This document shows, piece after piece, positions 1 to 8,594 of a stretch of DNA of 53,977 nt. The stretch is from assembly GCF_900188445.1 (NCBI RefSeq), contig NZ_FZOR01000052.1:1-53977 (forward strand), in the 5' to 3' direction. A model generated the notes under the pieces. It was not told the DNA's origin. It made no database searches and saw only the letters and a list, made by a program, of their open reading frames with translations. Position 1 is the first letter of the stretch; each line of letters opens with the position of its first letter. Origin of the DNA: Actinomadura meyerae. Lineage in GTDB: Bacteria > Actinomycetota > Actinomycetes > Streptosporangiales > Streptosporangiaceae. Both the position numbers and the translations under genes were made by a program.

Positions 1-1910
1 AGTACGGCACCCAGCGCCTGGACACCGCCAAGACCTTCCGCGAGGGCATCGACGGCAACGACCGCTTCGCCACCTACCACTACACCGACTCCGGCGCCAT
101 CACCTCCATCACCGACGACTCCCGCGACGGCGTCGACAACCAGTGCTTCACCTACGACCACCTCCAGCGCCTCACCCACGCCTGGACCCAAAGCACCACC
201 GACCCCTGCGCCACCCAGCCCACCGCCTCACTGATCGGCGGCCCCGCCCCGTACTGGCAGTCCTTCACCTACGACAAGGCCGGCAACCGCACCAGCGAAA
301 TCCAGCACGGCATCGGCGGCACCGCCGACACCACCCGCACCTACACCTACGCACCCGCCGGCCAAGGCAACCGCCTCACCCAGGTCACCCAGACCGGCCC
401 CGCAGGCAACCGCACCGACACCTACGGCTACGACGCCACCGGCAACACCACCACCGTCCAGACCGCCGATGGCAGTCCCTCCACCGCGACCCAAACCTTC
501 GACTGGGGCACCGAAGGCGAGCTGGCCAAGGTCACAGAGAACGGCAACGACGAAACCTACATCTACGACGCCGACGGCAACCGCCTCATCCGCAAGGACC
601 CCGCCGGCACCACCCTCTACCTGCCCGGCGGCACCGAACTGCGCGCCCTCAGCGGCGCCTCCACCGCCACCGGCACCCGCTATTACGATTTCGCCGGACA
701 GACCGTCGCCATGCGCAGCTCCGACGGAGCCCTCACCTACCTGTCCGCCGACCACCAGGGCACCAGTCAGGTAGCCGTCGACGCCACGGCACAGACAAGT
801 ACAATCCGCCGCTTCACTCCCTTCGGCTCCATCCGCGGTCTCGACGAGGACGCCACCTGGCCCAACGACAAGGGCTTCGTCGGCGGCACCCAAGACCCCA
901 CCGGCCTCACCCACCTCGGCGCCCGCCAATACGACCCCGACACCGGCCGCTTCATCTCCGTCGACCCGCTCATGGACCAGGCCGACCCCCAGCAGATGAA
1001 CGGCTACACCTACGCCAACAACTCTCCCGTCACCAACGCCGACGCCGACGGCAACATGTGCTACCGCACACCCGACGGCACCGAATGCTTCAACGGAGAC
1101 GGAGTCGACCGCCGACCCACCAAGAACGGTTACGAGGTTCATTCGAGAAATGGGAATGTATACTCATCGAATGGTGGGCACCGGATCAACCGGCGGCGGT
1201 CGAGCGGTGGTGGCGGCGGCATCTGCCAGGCACTTCCGACGCTCTGCCGGATCCTGAATCCGCCGCGGCCCAAGCTGCCGGACATGCCGCCGGGGCTCCA
1301 GGCTCTCGCATGCGGGGTGTTCGGTGGCGCCTGCCCACCGGCTCCGAAACCGAAGGTGAAGATCCCTCCCGTGTTCTGCAAGCTCTTGCCGGTATGCGAT
1401 GACGGCAAGACGGAAGAGCAGAAGAAGCTCGAGACCATCATTCGTTACCTGACGCCGAGTACACCGGGTCCAGAGGTCGTTCCTCAGCCTGATCGCCGGA
1501 ACTTCTTCCAGAAGGCATGGCGCCCAGTGGCCATCGGCGCGGTGGCGGTCGTTGTGACGGTCGGGGTCACAGCCTGTACCGCGGCGACCGCGGGAGTTTG
1601 CGCCGGCGCGGGAGGCGTCATTCTGAGCAGCGCGATGGGCGCCGGAGGAGGACTTGCCACGACCTGGCTGGGCGACTCCGATGGAAACGCCACCTGGCAG
1701 GAGTACGCGACGAATGCGGCGATCGGCGGGGTGCCCTTCGGTGCAGGGGCAGGCCAAGCTAAGTTGCAGGTGGCCGGCAATGTATCCCGGTACCGTGACT
1801 TCGTCGACGCGCTCCGTTTCCTTGAACGGGGTACGGCCGGCGGTGGCAAGCGGCCGCCGAAACCTGAAGTGGTGAACCATATGGGGTTCGGCACCAAGTA
1901 CGCGCCGTAG
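1..1910 (+). CDS. RHS/YD-repeat polymorphic toxin, C-terminal part (5' end outside window)
   Basis: The frame is open from base 3, so only the end of a long protein is seen. Four YD-type repeats are visible (FTYDHLQRL, FTYDKAGNR, YGYDATGN, YIYDADGNR). They are followed by the RHS-associated core with GLTHLGARQYDPDTGRF and a NGYTYANNSP segment that ends at about base 1052. In this family the shell encloses a strain-specific C-terminal effector. Here the tip is about 285 residues: a Gly/Pro/Cys-containing linker, a hydrophobic Ala/Val/Gly segment encoded at about 1530-1655, and a short basic tail. I recognise no catalytic toxin domain. Codon use changes at about 1125 from nearly all C-ending codons to a mixed, lower-GC pattern, as expected for an exchanged tip. 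The two small membrane proteins downstream are the natural immunity candidates (inference). Confidence 0.9.
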   Translation, partial: YGTQRLDTAKTFREGIDGNDRFATYHYTDSGAITSITDDSRDGVDNQCFTYDHLQRLTHAWTQSTTDPCATQPTASLIGGPAPYWQSFTYDKAGNRTSEIQHGIGGTADTTRTYTYAPAGQGNRLTQVTQTGPAGNRTDTYGYDATGNTTTVQTADGSPSTATQTFDWGTEGELAKVTENGNDETYIYDADGNRLIRKDPAGTTLYLPGGTELRALSGASTATGTRYYDFAGQTVAMRSSDGALTYLSADHQGTSQVAVDATAQTSTIRRFTPFGSIRGLDEDATWPNDKGFVGGTQDPTGLTHLGARQYDPDTGRFISVDPLMDQADPQQMNGYTYANNSPVTNADADGNMCYRTPDGTECFNGDGVDRRPTKNGYEVHSRNGNVYSSNGGHRINRRRSSGGGGGICQALPTLCRILNPPRPKLPDMPPGLQALACGVFGGACPPAPKPKVKIPPVFCKLLPVCDDGKTEEQKKLETIIRYLTPSTPGPEVVPQPDRRNFFQKAWRPVAIGAVAVVVTVGVTACTAATAGVCAGAGGVILSSAMGAGGGLATTWLGDSDGNATWQEYATNAAIGGVPFGAGAGQAKLQVAGNVSRYRDFVDALRFLERGTAGGGKRPPKPEVVNHMGFGTKYAP

Positions 1911-1933
1911 GCGAGGCTCAGGGGAGAGAACGG

Positions 1934-2335
1934 ATGCGAGCGTTCCTGTTGATCGTCGGCATGGTCCTCGTCATCGCCCTCATCGCGGTCGGTGCCGTGC
2001 TGTATCCGTCTCCCGGGTTCTTCGGCTGGGCGCTTGCCGTGGTCGTGCTGGGTACGGCGCTGGAGTTCGAGCTTCGCCGTCGCGATATGCACCGTCCCGG
2101 GGCATCCGCGCGGCGGGAGACGCTGGGACAGGTGCTGAAGAGCGGGTCGTTCCTTCGGTTCTATCCACCACTGCCGGTGGCGATCGCGCTCGTGGCGATG
2201 GCGGTCGCGGCCAACACGGGTCCGCCGGGCCTCATCCTGGTCCCGCCCGCCATCGTCATGATGGTGTCGACGGCCCGGCAGCGGAGGGCTGCCGCGAAGG
2301 ACACCGCCGACCGGCGGCGAGGGCGGGGCGGCTGA
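1934..2335 (+). CDS. small integral membrane protein, possible immunity protein of the RHS tip
   Basis: A 133-residue protein with no recognised family. Hydrophobicity suggests four membrane segments: two in the first 45 residues (from MRAFLLIVGMVLVIALI) and two around residues 75-110, separated by a basic Arg-rich loop, with a basic tail. ATG at 1934 follows a purine-rich GGGGAGAG ribosome site and starts 23 bases after the RHS stop, so the genes are probably co-transcribed. A membrane protein directly behind a toxin whose tip contains a hydrophobic segment fits an immunity role, but nothing in the sequence proves it. Its GC3 is lower than that of the window, matching the toxin tip. Confidence 0.65.
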   Translation: MRAFLLIVGMVLVIALIAVGAVLYPSPGFFGWALAVVVLGTALEFELRRRDMHRPGASARRETLGQVLKSGSFLRFYPPLPVAIALVAMAVAANTGPPGLILVPPAIVMMVSTARQRRAAAKDTADRRRGRGG

Positions 2336-2437
2336 TGCGCGGTGCCACCGTCGCGCCGGGACCAGACGCGGATCCACTCCGGGAGCTTCAGCGGGATGGC
2401 GAAGATGCCGCTCTCCGCCTGTTTGGCAGGAGAATCC

Positions 2438-2848
2438 GTGGATGATGCCGAGGCGTCGACCGAGCCGCTGTCGTGGTGGGTCGCGGTGATCTGTTTCGGC
2501 ATGTGCTTCATCGGATTCCTCGGCCGCTTCGCGTATCGTAAGAAAGGCCGTCTCGCGGAGACCTGGCTGCGCTACCACTACTTCAATGAGAATCTGTCAC
2601 CGGTGATCAGGTATGCGCCGCTGAACTTCGTGCCCACGGCCAGTATCTTCGCCTTGTGGGGGGCGGTGGCGGTGTTGAGCCACCTTCCCGACAACGACAT
2701 CACCGATTACGCGATCGGCATCCTTGCGATCCTCTCGGCGATCGCCGCCGCCGTCGCCGTCAAGCGCCATCTGAGTGGATATCCGGACGAGGTCAAACCG
2801 CAATGGCTGCTTGAGGAGGAGCGTAGGCGTGGTATTGGCGCCGGGTGA
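2438..2848 (+). CDS. small membrane protein, unknown function
   Basis: A 136-residue protein. GTG at 2438 is chosen because AGGAG at 2428-2432 sits five bases upstream; the frame opens further upstream at a GTG at 2342 that lacks a ribosome site. Three hydrophobic segments are visible: WWVAVICFGMCFIGFLG near residues 12-30, FVPTASIFALWGAVAVL near the middle, and YAIGILAILSAIAAAVAV near residue 100. Charged loops and a Glu/Arg-rich tail surround them. It follows the other small membrane protein behind the RHS gene and shares its relaxed codon use, so it may be a second immunity or orphan-immunity gene (inference). No family was recognised. Confidence 0.6.
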   Translation: MDDAEASTEPLSWWVAVICFGMCFIGFLGRFAYRKKGRLAETWLRYHYFNENLSPVIRYAPLNFVPTASIFALWGAVAVLSHLPDNDITDYAIGILAILSAIAAAVAVKRHLSGYPDEVKPQWLLEEERRRGIGAG

Positions 2849-2921
2849 TCCGAACGGGCCGTGGGGGCCGGGCGGGATCCGCTAGGTTTGCCGGAAAAGC
2901 GACGATCCGGAGGTGCCCGCC

Positions 2922-3722
2922 GTGGGTGAGAAGCCGCAGATCGACACGAGCGTTCCGCATTCGGCGCGGGTGTGGAACTACCTGCTCGGCGGAAAGGACA
3001 ACTACGAGGTCGACCAGCAGGCGGCCGAGCAGTTCCGCGCCATGTTCCCGCAGATCACCGATGTGGCCCGCGCCGACCGGGCGTTCCTCGGGCGGTCCGT
3101 CCGGTACCTGGCGGGCGAGGCCGGGGTGCGGCAGTTCCTCGACATCGGCACCGGGCTGCCGACCATGGACAACACCCACGAGGTCGCCCAGCGCGTGGCC
3201 CCGGACGCGCGGATCGTCTATGTGGACAACGACCCCTTGGTGCTGACACACGCGAGGGCGCTGCTCAGCAGCAGCCCGCAGGGCGCCTGCGACTACATCC
3301 ACGCCGACCTGCGCGAGCCGGGCGACATCCTGGAGAAGGCCGCCGCGACGCTCGACTTCGGCAAGCCGGTCGCGATCATGCTGCTGGGGATCATGCACTT
3401 CATCCACGACGACGATGAGGCCCGGCGGCTGCTCGGGGTGCTGCTGGACGCCGTCCCGTCCGGGAGCCATGTGGCCATGACGCACTCCACCCTCGACTTC
3501 GACGAGGGGGAGACGGCCCAGGCGGAGGCCCAGGACGACTGGAACGAGAAGTCGGCCAACCCGATGGTGCCGCGCACGCGCGCGGCCATCACCCGGTTCT
3601 TCGACGGCCTGGAGCTTCTGGAGCCGGGCGTGGTGTCCATGTCGCGCTGGAGGCCCGAGCACACGCCGTGGGGCGAGCCCGAGGAGGTGCCGGGGTACGC
3701 GGCCGTGGCCCGCAAGCCCTGA
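2922..3722 (+). CDS. DUF574-type S-adenosylmethionine methyltransferase
   Basis: 266 residues, very close to the actinomycete family once called DUF574 (S-adenosyl methyltransferase, PF04672). The hallmark start ARVWNYLLGGKDNYEVD is present, followed by the Rossmann-type glycine motif FLDIGTGLPT, the acidic end of beta-2 in IVYVDNDPLV, and HFIHDDDEA. GTG at 2922 is preferred over GTG at 2913 because GGAGG at 2909-2913 lies eight bases upstream of 2922. Members occur in many copies per actinomycete genome and their substrates are mostly unknown. The gene stands alone between the membrane protein at 2438 and the membrane protein at 3830, so context does not reveal the substrate. Confidence 0.88.
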   Translation: MGEKPQIDTSVPHSARVWNYLLGGKDNYEVDQQAAEQFRAMFPQITDVARADRAFLGRSVRYLAGEAGVRQFLDIGTGLPTMDNTHEVAQRVAPDARIVYVDNDPLVLTHARALLSSSPQGACDYIHADLREPGDILEKAAATLDFGKPVAIMLLGIMHFIHDDDEARRLLGVLLDAVPSGSHVAMTHSTLDFDEGETAQAEAQDDWNEKSANPMVPRTRAAITRFFDGLELLEPGVVSMSRWRPEHTPWGEPEEVPGYAAVARKP

Positions 3723-3829
3723 TTCACCCGCGCGGGGGAGGCGGATCGCGCCGGAGGGGGATCGGTGCGGGCGGTCGCGGCTGTGACCGTGGTGTTCCGG
3801 AATTGGGAGCGCCATGAGAGGAGACCGCG

Positions 3830-4441
3830 ATGACGGTCATGACGACATCGCCCGCCGTGCGGGTGCGGGACGGGTGGCGGAGCGCGCACGACGCGGTCGA
3901 CGGGGTGCCGCGGTGGGCGCGGATCGCCGCGCTGGCCGTCCCGTTCACCGTGCTGCCCGCCGGGCTGTGGCGGATCGCGGTGTTCGCGCTGCACCTGCCG
4001 ATCATCGACGGGGACGGCATGGGCCCCGGCGACGCGCAGGGCGACCTCCCGGGCTGGATGCCCATGGAGGCGTACGTGGTGGTGCTGTCGCTGGTGTCCG
4101 AGCTGGTCGCCTTCACCGCCGTGGGGCTGATCGCGCGGTGGGGCGAGGTCTTCCCCGGGTGGGTGCCGTTCCTGCGCGGACGGCGGGTGCCGGTGATGGC
4201 CGCGGTGATCCCCGCGTCGCTCGGCGCGGCGGTGCTGACGGTGATGTGGACGCTGTCGGTGGTCAACTGCCTCGTCTTCCAGAAGACCATCCAGGGGCGT
4301 CCGCTGCCGGACGGCTTCCCCATCCACTTCCACAGCTGGGAGGGGGCGCTCGGTGCGCTCGCCTACGCGCCGCTGGTCGCGTGGGGGCCGCTGCTCGCCG
4401 CCGTCACCGTCGCGTACTACCGGCGACGCGCCGTCGCCTGA
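3830..4441 (+). CDS. hypothetical integral membrane protein
   Basis: 203 residues with about four predicted membrane segments: around residues 32-52 (IAALAVPFTVLPAGLW), 82-102 (VVVLSLVSELVAFTAVGLI), 122-145 (VMAAVIPASLGAAVLTV) and 175-195 (LGALAYAPLVAWGPLLAAV). ATG at 3830 follows AGAGGAG at a good distance. A conserved-looking periplasmic loop HFHSWEG precedes the last helix. I do not recognise the family. It is transcribed in the same direction as the methyltransferase and hydrolase but is separated from each by 75-107 bases, so operon membership is uncertain. Confidence 0.7.
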   Translation: MTVMTTSPAVRVRDGWRSAHDAVDGVPRWARIAALAVPFTVLPAGLWRIAVFALHLPIIDGDGMGPGDAQGDLPGWMPMEAYVVVLSLVSELVAFTAVGLIARWGEVFPGWVPFLRGRRVPVMAAVIPASLGAAVLTVMWTLSVVNCLVFQKTIQGRPLPDGFPIHFHSWEGALGALAYAPLVAWGPLLAAVTVAYYRRRAVA

Positions 4442-4516
4442 AAGGCGGACGCGCCCTCGCCCAGGGGGAACGCGCCCGAGTACGGTGTGCGGCATCCCCC
4501 AGGGTTGGAGGTTCGT

Positions 4517-5581
4517 GTGGCGTCGTTGGTGGAGCTGGTGCCGCCGTCGGTGACCGGGCTGATGCTGCGAGGCGTCTTCGCGTTGCCGGATCCCGTGAAG
4601 CGGCTGATCGTCGGGGCGCCGGTGCGCCGGGACGGGCAGGAGCTGTCGCTCGACGCGCAGCTGCTGCTGACGATGATGCGGCTGGAGGGTGAGCGGCGCC
4701 TGGCCGGCGGGTCCGTCGCGGACAACCGGGCGGGCCTCGCCCGGTTGAAGGTGCTGCTGCCCGGGATGCCCGCCCGTCCGGTGGTCACGCGCGCGGTCGA
4801 CGCGGGCGGTGTGGAGTCCCGGCTGTACACGCCGAAGGCGCTCCCGGACGGGTCGCCGCTGCTCGTCTTCTACCACGGCGGCGGCTGGGTCCTCGGCGAC
4901 CTCGAGACCCACGACACCGTCTGCCGGTACCTGGCGGTCCACGCCGAGGTGCGGGTGCTGTCCGTGGACTACCGGCTCGCCCCCGAGCACCCCTACCCGG
5001 CGGCGGCGGACGACGCGCTGACCGCCTACGCGTACGCCGTCGAGCACGCCGTCGAGCACGCCGCCGAGCTCGGCGCCGACCCCGCGGCGATCGCGGTCGG
5101 CGGCGACAGCGCGGGCGGCAACCTCGCAGCGGTCGTCGGGCTGCTCGCCGAGCGCACCCCGGACTTCGCGCTGCTGTTCTACCCGGCGACCGACCTGTCC
5201 GCCCGGCGGCGGTCGCGGGACCTGTTCGCGGAGGGGTTCTACCTCACCGACGCCGACATGACGTGGTTCGGCGACCACTACTGCCCGGAGGAGGAGCGCC
5301 GCGCCGAGGTGAAGGCGTCGCCGCTGCTCGCCGAGGACCTCGGCGGGTTCCCGCCCGCCTACATCGCGACCGCCGGGTTCGACCCGCTGCGGGACGAGGG
5401 CGAGGAGTTCGCGAAGCGGCTGGAGAAGGACGGGGTCCGGGTGGCGCTGCGCCGCCAGGACGACCTCATCCACGGGTTCGCCAACACCTGGTCGCTGGGC
5501 GGGCGGGCCCGGGAGGCGCTGTCGGAGGCCGCCGGGGCCCTGCGCACCGGCCTGTACGCGGGGCCCCGGGGCGGAAGCTAG
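4517..5581 (+). CDS. alpha/beta hydrolase, hormone-sensitive-lipase (family IV) type
   Basis: 354 residues. The family IV hallmarks are complete: oxyanion-hole HGGGW at residues 120-124, nucleophile Ser198 in GGDSAGGN, acid Asp289 in FDPLRDEG and His319 in LIHGF. Such enzymes hydrolyse short to medium acyl esters; no signal peptide is visible, so it is probably cytoplasmic. GTG at 4517 is preferred because GGAGG at 4507-4511 is five bases upstream, whereas an in-frame GTG at 4487 has no ribosome site. The stop TAG overlaps the stop TAG of the convergent aldehyde dehydrogenase in a shared CTAG at 5578-5581, which leaves no room for a terminator between them. Confidence 0.9.
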   Translation: MASLVELVPPSVTGLMLRGVFALPDPVKRLIVGAPVRRDGQELSLDAQLLLTMMRLEGERRLAGGSVADNRAGLARLKVLLPGMPARPVVTRAVDAGGVESRLYTPKALPDGSPLLVFYHGGGWVLGDLETHDTVCRYLAVHAEVRVLSVDYRLAPEHPYPAAADDALTAYAYAVEHAVEHAAELGADPAAIAVGGDSAGGNLAAVVGLLAERTPDFALLFYPATDLSARRRSRDLFAEGFYLTDADMTWFGDHYCPEEERRAEVKASPLLAEDLGGFPPAYIATAGFDPLRDEGEEFAKRLEKDGVRVALRRQDDLIHGFANTWSLGGRAREALSEAAGALRTGLYAGPRGGS

Positions 5582-7005
5582 AGGGGCAGGCCCGTCAGGA
5601 TCATGACCTTCTCCTCGGTGTAGTCGGCCATCGCCGACCGCAGGCCCTCCCGGCCGACGCCGGAGTCCTTCACGCCGCCGTACGGCATCTGGTCGGCGCG
5701 GTAGGACGGCACGTCGCCGATCACGACGCCGCCGACGTCGAGCTCGCGGTGCGCGCGGAACGCGATGTCGAGGCTGCGCGTGAACACGCCCGCCTGGAGG
5801 CCGAACTTGGAGTCGTTGACGAGCGCGAACGCCTCGTCGGCGCCGTCCACCGGCTGGACGAACATGACCGGGCCGAAGACCTCCTCGCGGGACACCTTGG
5901 CGTCGGCGGGGACGTCGGCGAGGACGGTCGGGGCGTAGGCGGCGCCCTCCCGGGTGCCGCCGGTCAGCACCTTCGCGCCCGCCGCGACGGCCTCGTCCAC
6001 CCAGGACTCGACGCGCTGGGCGGCCTCCTCGCTGACGAGCGGGCCGACCTGCGTCTTGTCGTCCCACGGGTCGCCGGTGACGAGGGAGGCGACGGTGTCG
6101 ACGAGCTTCGGCACGAACGCGTCGTAGACCGAGCGGTCGACGTAGACGCGCTGGACGGCGATGCAGCTCTGCCCGGCCTGGTAGTTGGCGAACAGGCCGA
6201 TGCGCTGGGCGGCCCAGTCGAGGTCGGCGTCCGGCAGCACGACGGCCGCGCCGTTGCCGCCGAGTTCGAGGGTGACGTGCTTGCGCGGCGCCCGGTCGTT
6301 GATCGCCCAGCCGACGGGGACCGAGCCGGTGAACGACACGATCGGCAGCCGCGGGTCGTCGACCAGGTCGGACGCGCGGTCGTTCGGCACCGGGAGGATC
6401 GAGAACATCCCGGCGGGCAGGTCCGTCTCGGCGAGCAGCTCGCCGAGCAGCAGCGCCGACAGCGGCGTGGCGGGCGCCGGCTTCAGCACGATCGGCGCGC
6501 CCGCCGCGATCGCCGGGGCGATCTTGTGCGCGGCGAGGTTCAGCGGGAAGTTGAACGGCGAGATGCCGAGCACCGGACCGCGCGGCACGCGGGTGATGTA
6601 GGCCATCCGGCCCTCGGCGGCCGGGTCGGTGTCGAGCCGCTGGGTGGTGGCGCTGAAGCGGCGAGCCTCCTCGGCGGCGAACCGGAACGTGGAGATCGCG
6701 CGGGTCACCTCGCCGCGCGCCCACAGCAGCGGCTTGCCGTTCTCGCCGGTGATCAGCCGGGCGATCTCCTCGGCCCGCTCGGCGAGCCGCGCGGACACGT
6801 GCGCGAGCGCCTCGGCCCGCACGTGCAGCGGCAGCGCGGCCGCCTCCCGGCGGACGGCGTCCGCGGCGGCGATCGCCTCCTCCACCTGCGCGGGCGTCGG
6901 GACGGCCGCCGTCCCGACCACGCGGCCGTCGTAGGGATGTGTGACGGTCAGCTCGCCGTCACCGGTCTCGGGCCGGCCGGCCAGCCAGAATGGGGTCGCG
7001 TTCAT
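5578..7005 (-). CDS. NAD(P)-dependent aldehyde dehydrogenase
   Basis: 475 residues, full length for the ALDH superfamily. Visible elements are Asn152 in ISPFNFPLN, the cofactor lysine 175 in IVLKPAPATP, the Rossmann FTGSVPVG loop, general base Glu247 in LELGGNGAAVV and catalytic Cys281 in GQSCIAVQRV. The CIAVQR context resembles succinate-semialdehyde, lactaldehyde and phosphonoacetaldehyde dehydrogenases more than betaine-aldehyde enzymes; the true substrate cannot be read. ATG at 7005 lies four bases beyond the stop of the upstream PucR regulator, so the two are almost certainly one transcript and the regulator probably controls this enzyme in response to the aldehyde or its precursor (inference). 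Confidence 0.93.
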   Translation of the reverse strand: MNATPFWLAGRPETGDGELTVTHPYDGRVVGTAAVPTPAQVEEAIAAADAVRREAAALPLHVRAEALAHVSARLAERAEEIARLITGENGKPLLWARGEVTRAISTFRFAAEEARRFSATTQRLDTDPAAEGRMAYITRVPRGPVLGISPFNFPLNLAAHKIAPAIAAGAPIVLKPAPATPLSALLLGELLAETDLPAGMFSILPVPNDRASDLVDDPRLPIVSFTGSVPVGWAINDRAPRKHVTLELGGNGAAVVLPDADLDWAAQRIGLFANYQAGQSCIAVQRVYVDRSVYDAFVPKLVDTVASLVTGDPWDDKTQVGPLVSEEAAQRVESWVDEAVAAGAKVLTGGTREGAAYAPTVLADVPADAKVSREEVFGPVMFVQPVDGADEAFALVNDSKFGLQAGVFTRSLDIAFRAHRELDVGGVVIGDVPSYRADQMPYGGVKDSGVGREGLRSAMADYTEEKVMILTGLPL

Positions 7006-7009
7006 GCGT

Positions 7010-8515
7010 TCACGCTATCTCCGCGGGCCCCGAATGGGAGTCTCCGCGATGTCCAATCCGGTCGCCTCGGCTGGACATCACGGCGAGCGCGATCCACAGT
7101 TCGGCGCGGACGCCCGGGTCGTCCGGGTCGCGGCCCAGAACATCGGCCGCCTTGCGCATGCGCGCCCGGAGGGTGTGCCGGTGGACGCCCAGCGCGCGCG
7201 CCGCCGCCTCACCCTGCCCGTTGGCCTCGACATAGGCCCGTACGGTCTCCACCAGATCCTCCTTGCGCAGCGGCGCGAGGAGCGTGTCGGCGAAGGTGCG
7301 GGCGAGGGCCGGGTCCAGGAGGCCGATGACGCCCTGCCCGGGAAGGTCGGCGTAGTGGAGCACGTCCTTCCCGGTCTGCCGCGCCGCCGCCAGCGCCTCC
7401 TCGGCCTCCCGGAGGGCCGCCGCCGGATCCTCGGACGCCGGGGAGCTGACGCCGATCGGGCCGGTGCCGGCGAGGAGCGCCTCGACCGTGCCGGACAGCT
7501 CGTCCGGGACGACGACGGCGATGTGCCCGTCCAGCGGCACCGCCGGGCAGCGGGCCCCGGCCGGGTCGGACTCCAGCGCGTCCAGCACGGCGGTCCCGCC
7601 CGCGCAGGCCAGCACCCGCACCGGCCCGCGCGGCACCGCGGGCCCGTCGCCCGGCCGCCCGAGCAGCAGGGCGGCGACGGAGGCGCGCAGGTCGCGCCCG
7701 GTGCGCGGCCCCTCCGACTGGAGTGTGAGCAGGGCGACGGCCGCGCCGACGATCGTGTGCGCGGCGGGCTGCAAGGGCGTGCCGGTGCCCACCGCGAGGA
7801 ACCCGCGCGGGCGCCCGCCGAGCCCGATCCGCTGCACGGCGATGTGGTCGCCGTGGTCCGACAGTGCGAGGCTCGCCGCCTGGCCGCCCTCCGCAGGGGC
7901 CCCGGCCCTGCCGCCCTTCGCGGGACGGCGCCGCAGCCGCGCCAGCTCGGGCGCGAGCGCGCCGGCCCGGTCGCGGGCGCCCGCCGGTTCGGCGTGCTCG
8001 ACGGCCCCGGACGCGTCCAGCAGCAGCGCCCAGCCGCCGAGCAGCCGCGCCAGCCGGGTGACGACCGCGCCGGGGCCGGTGAGCGCCGCCCGGGTCAGCT
8101 CCCGCTGGCCCTGGTAGGCGCGGGTGACGTCCTCGTACCACTCGGCGGCGAGCATCCGCGACACCGCCTTGCCGACGGCGATGAACGGCGTCGGCCGCGG
8201 TACCTCCAGCAGGGCGAGCCCCTGGCCGCGGGCCTCCGCGATCAGCTCCGCCGGGACGGTCTCGTGGATCACCCCGACCGCGAACCCGAGCCCGGCGACG
8301 CCCCGCCCGACCAGCCGGGACACGTACCCGGCGGCGTTCGCCGGGGTCAGCCGCATGCCGGTGGTGAGGACGAGCTCGCCGCCCTCCAGGAACGGGGTCG
8401 GGTCCTCCAGCTCGCTGACCGCGACCCACACGACCGGCGCGTCCGGCAGCGGGCCGGTGCGCGACCGCAGGCCGAGCTGCGGGAGGGCGGCCACGGCGGC
8501 CAGCGTGGGCGGCAT
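7010..8515 (-). CDS. PucR-family transcriptional regulator
   Basis: 501 residues. The N-terminal ~120 residues match the PucR ligand domain (WVAVSELEDPTPFLEGGELVLTTGM, then a GLGFAVG segment). A GGDEF-like central region follows. The C-terminal PucR helix-turn-helix reads TVRAYVEANGQGEAAARALG then VHRHTLRARMRKAADVLG. PucR proteins are usually activators of nearby catabolic genes, with ligands such as purine intermediates, GABA or proline. The gene sits directly upstream of the aldehyde dehydrogenase with a four-base gap and 79 bases downstream of the LLM oxidoreductase. An inverted repeat, GGACGG-N6-CCGTCC at 8547-8564, lies just upstream of its start and could be an operator. Confidence 0.9.
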   Translation of the reverse strand: MPPTLAAVAALPQLGLRSRTGPLPDAPVVWVAVSELEDPTPFLEGGELVLTTGMRLTPANAAGYVSRLVGRGVAGLGFAVGVIHETVPAELIAEARGQGLALLEVPRPTPFIAVGKAVSRMLAAEWYEDVTRAYQGQRELTRAALTGPGAVVTRLARLLGGWALLLDASGAVEHAEPAGARDRAGALAPELARLRRRPAKGGRAGAPAEGGQAASLALSDHGDHIAVQRIGLGGRPRGFLAVGTGTPLQPAAHTIVGAAVALLTLQSEGPRTGRDLRASVAALLLGRPGDGPAVPRGPVRVLACAGGTAVLDALESDPAGARCPAVPLDGHIAVVVPDELSGTVEALLAGTGPIGVSSPASEDPAAALREAEEALAAARQTGKDVLHYADLPGQGVIGLLDPALARTFADTLLAPLRKEDLVETVRAYVEANGQGEAAARALGVHRHTLRARMRKAADVLGRDPDDPGVRAELWIALAVMSSRGDRIGHRGDSHSGPAEIA

Positions 8516-8546
8516 GTCGATCCCTGTGCAGAGTGTCTACCTCGCC

Positions 8547-8564
8547 GGACGGATCTTGCCGTCC
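8547..8564. promoter_or_regulatory. inverted repeat upstream of the PucR gene
   Basis: GGACGG (8547-8552) and CCGTCC (8559-8564) form a perfect 6-bp dyad with a 6-base spacer in the 79-base gap between the LLM oxidoreductase stop and the PucR start. It could be an autoregulatory operator or a weak terminator for the upstream gene; there is no T run on either side. Confidence 0.35.
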
Positions 8565-8594
8565 CGTACGCTTCATCGTAGGCGGCGCCGGCCG

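Noticed and set aside
3293..6724. Very long open frame on the minus strand antisense to the methyltransferase and hydrolase genes
   Set aside because: Its translation is Arg/Gly/His/Pro-rich with no family similarity and it covers three well-supported genes. It is a by-product of extreme GC content, like the long frames at 39872-42964 (+), 50389-53811 (+) and 8124-9653 (+).
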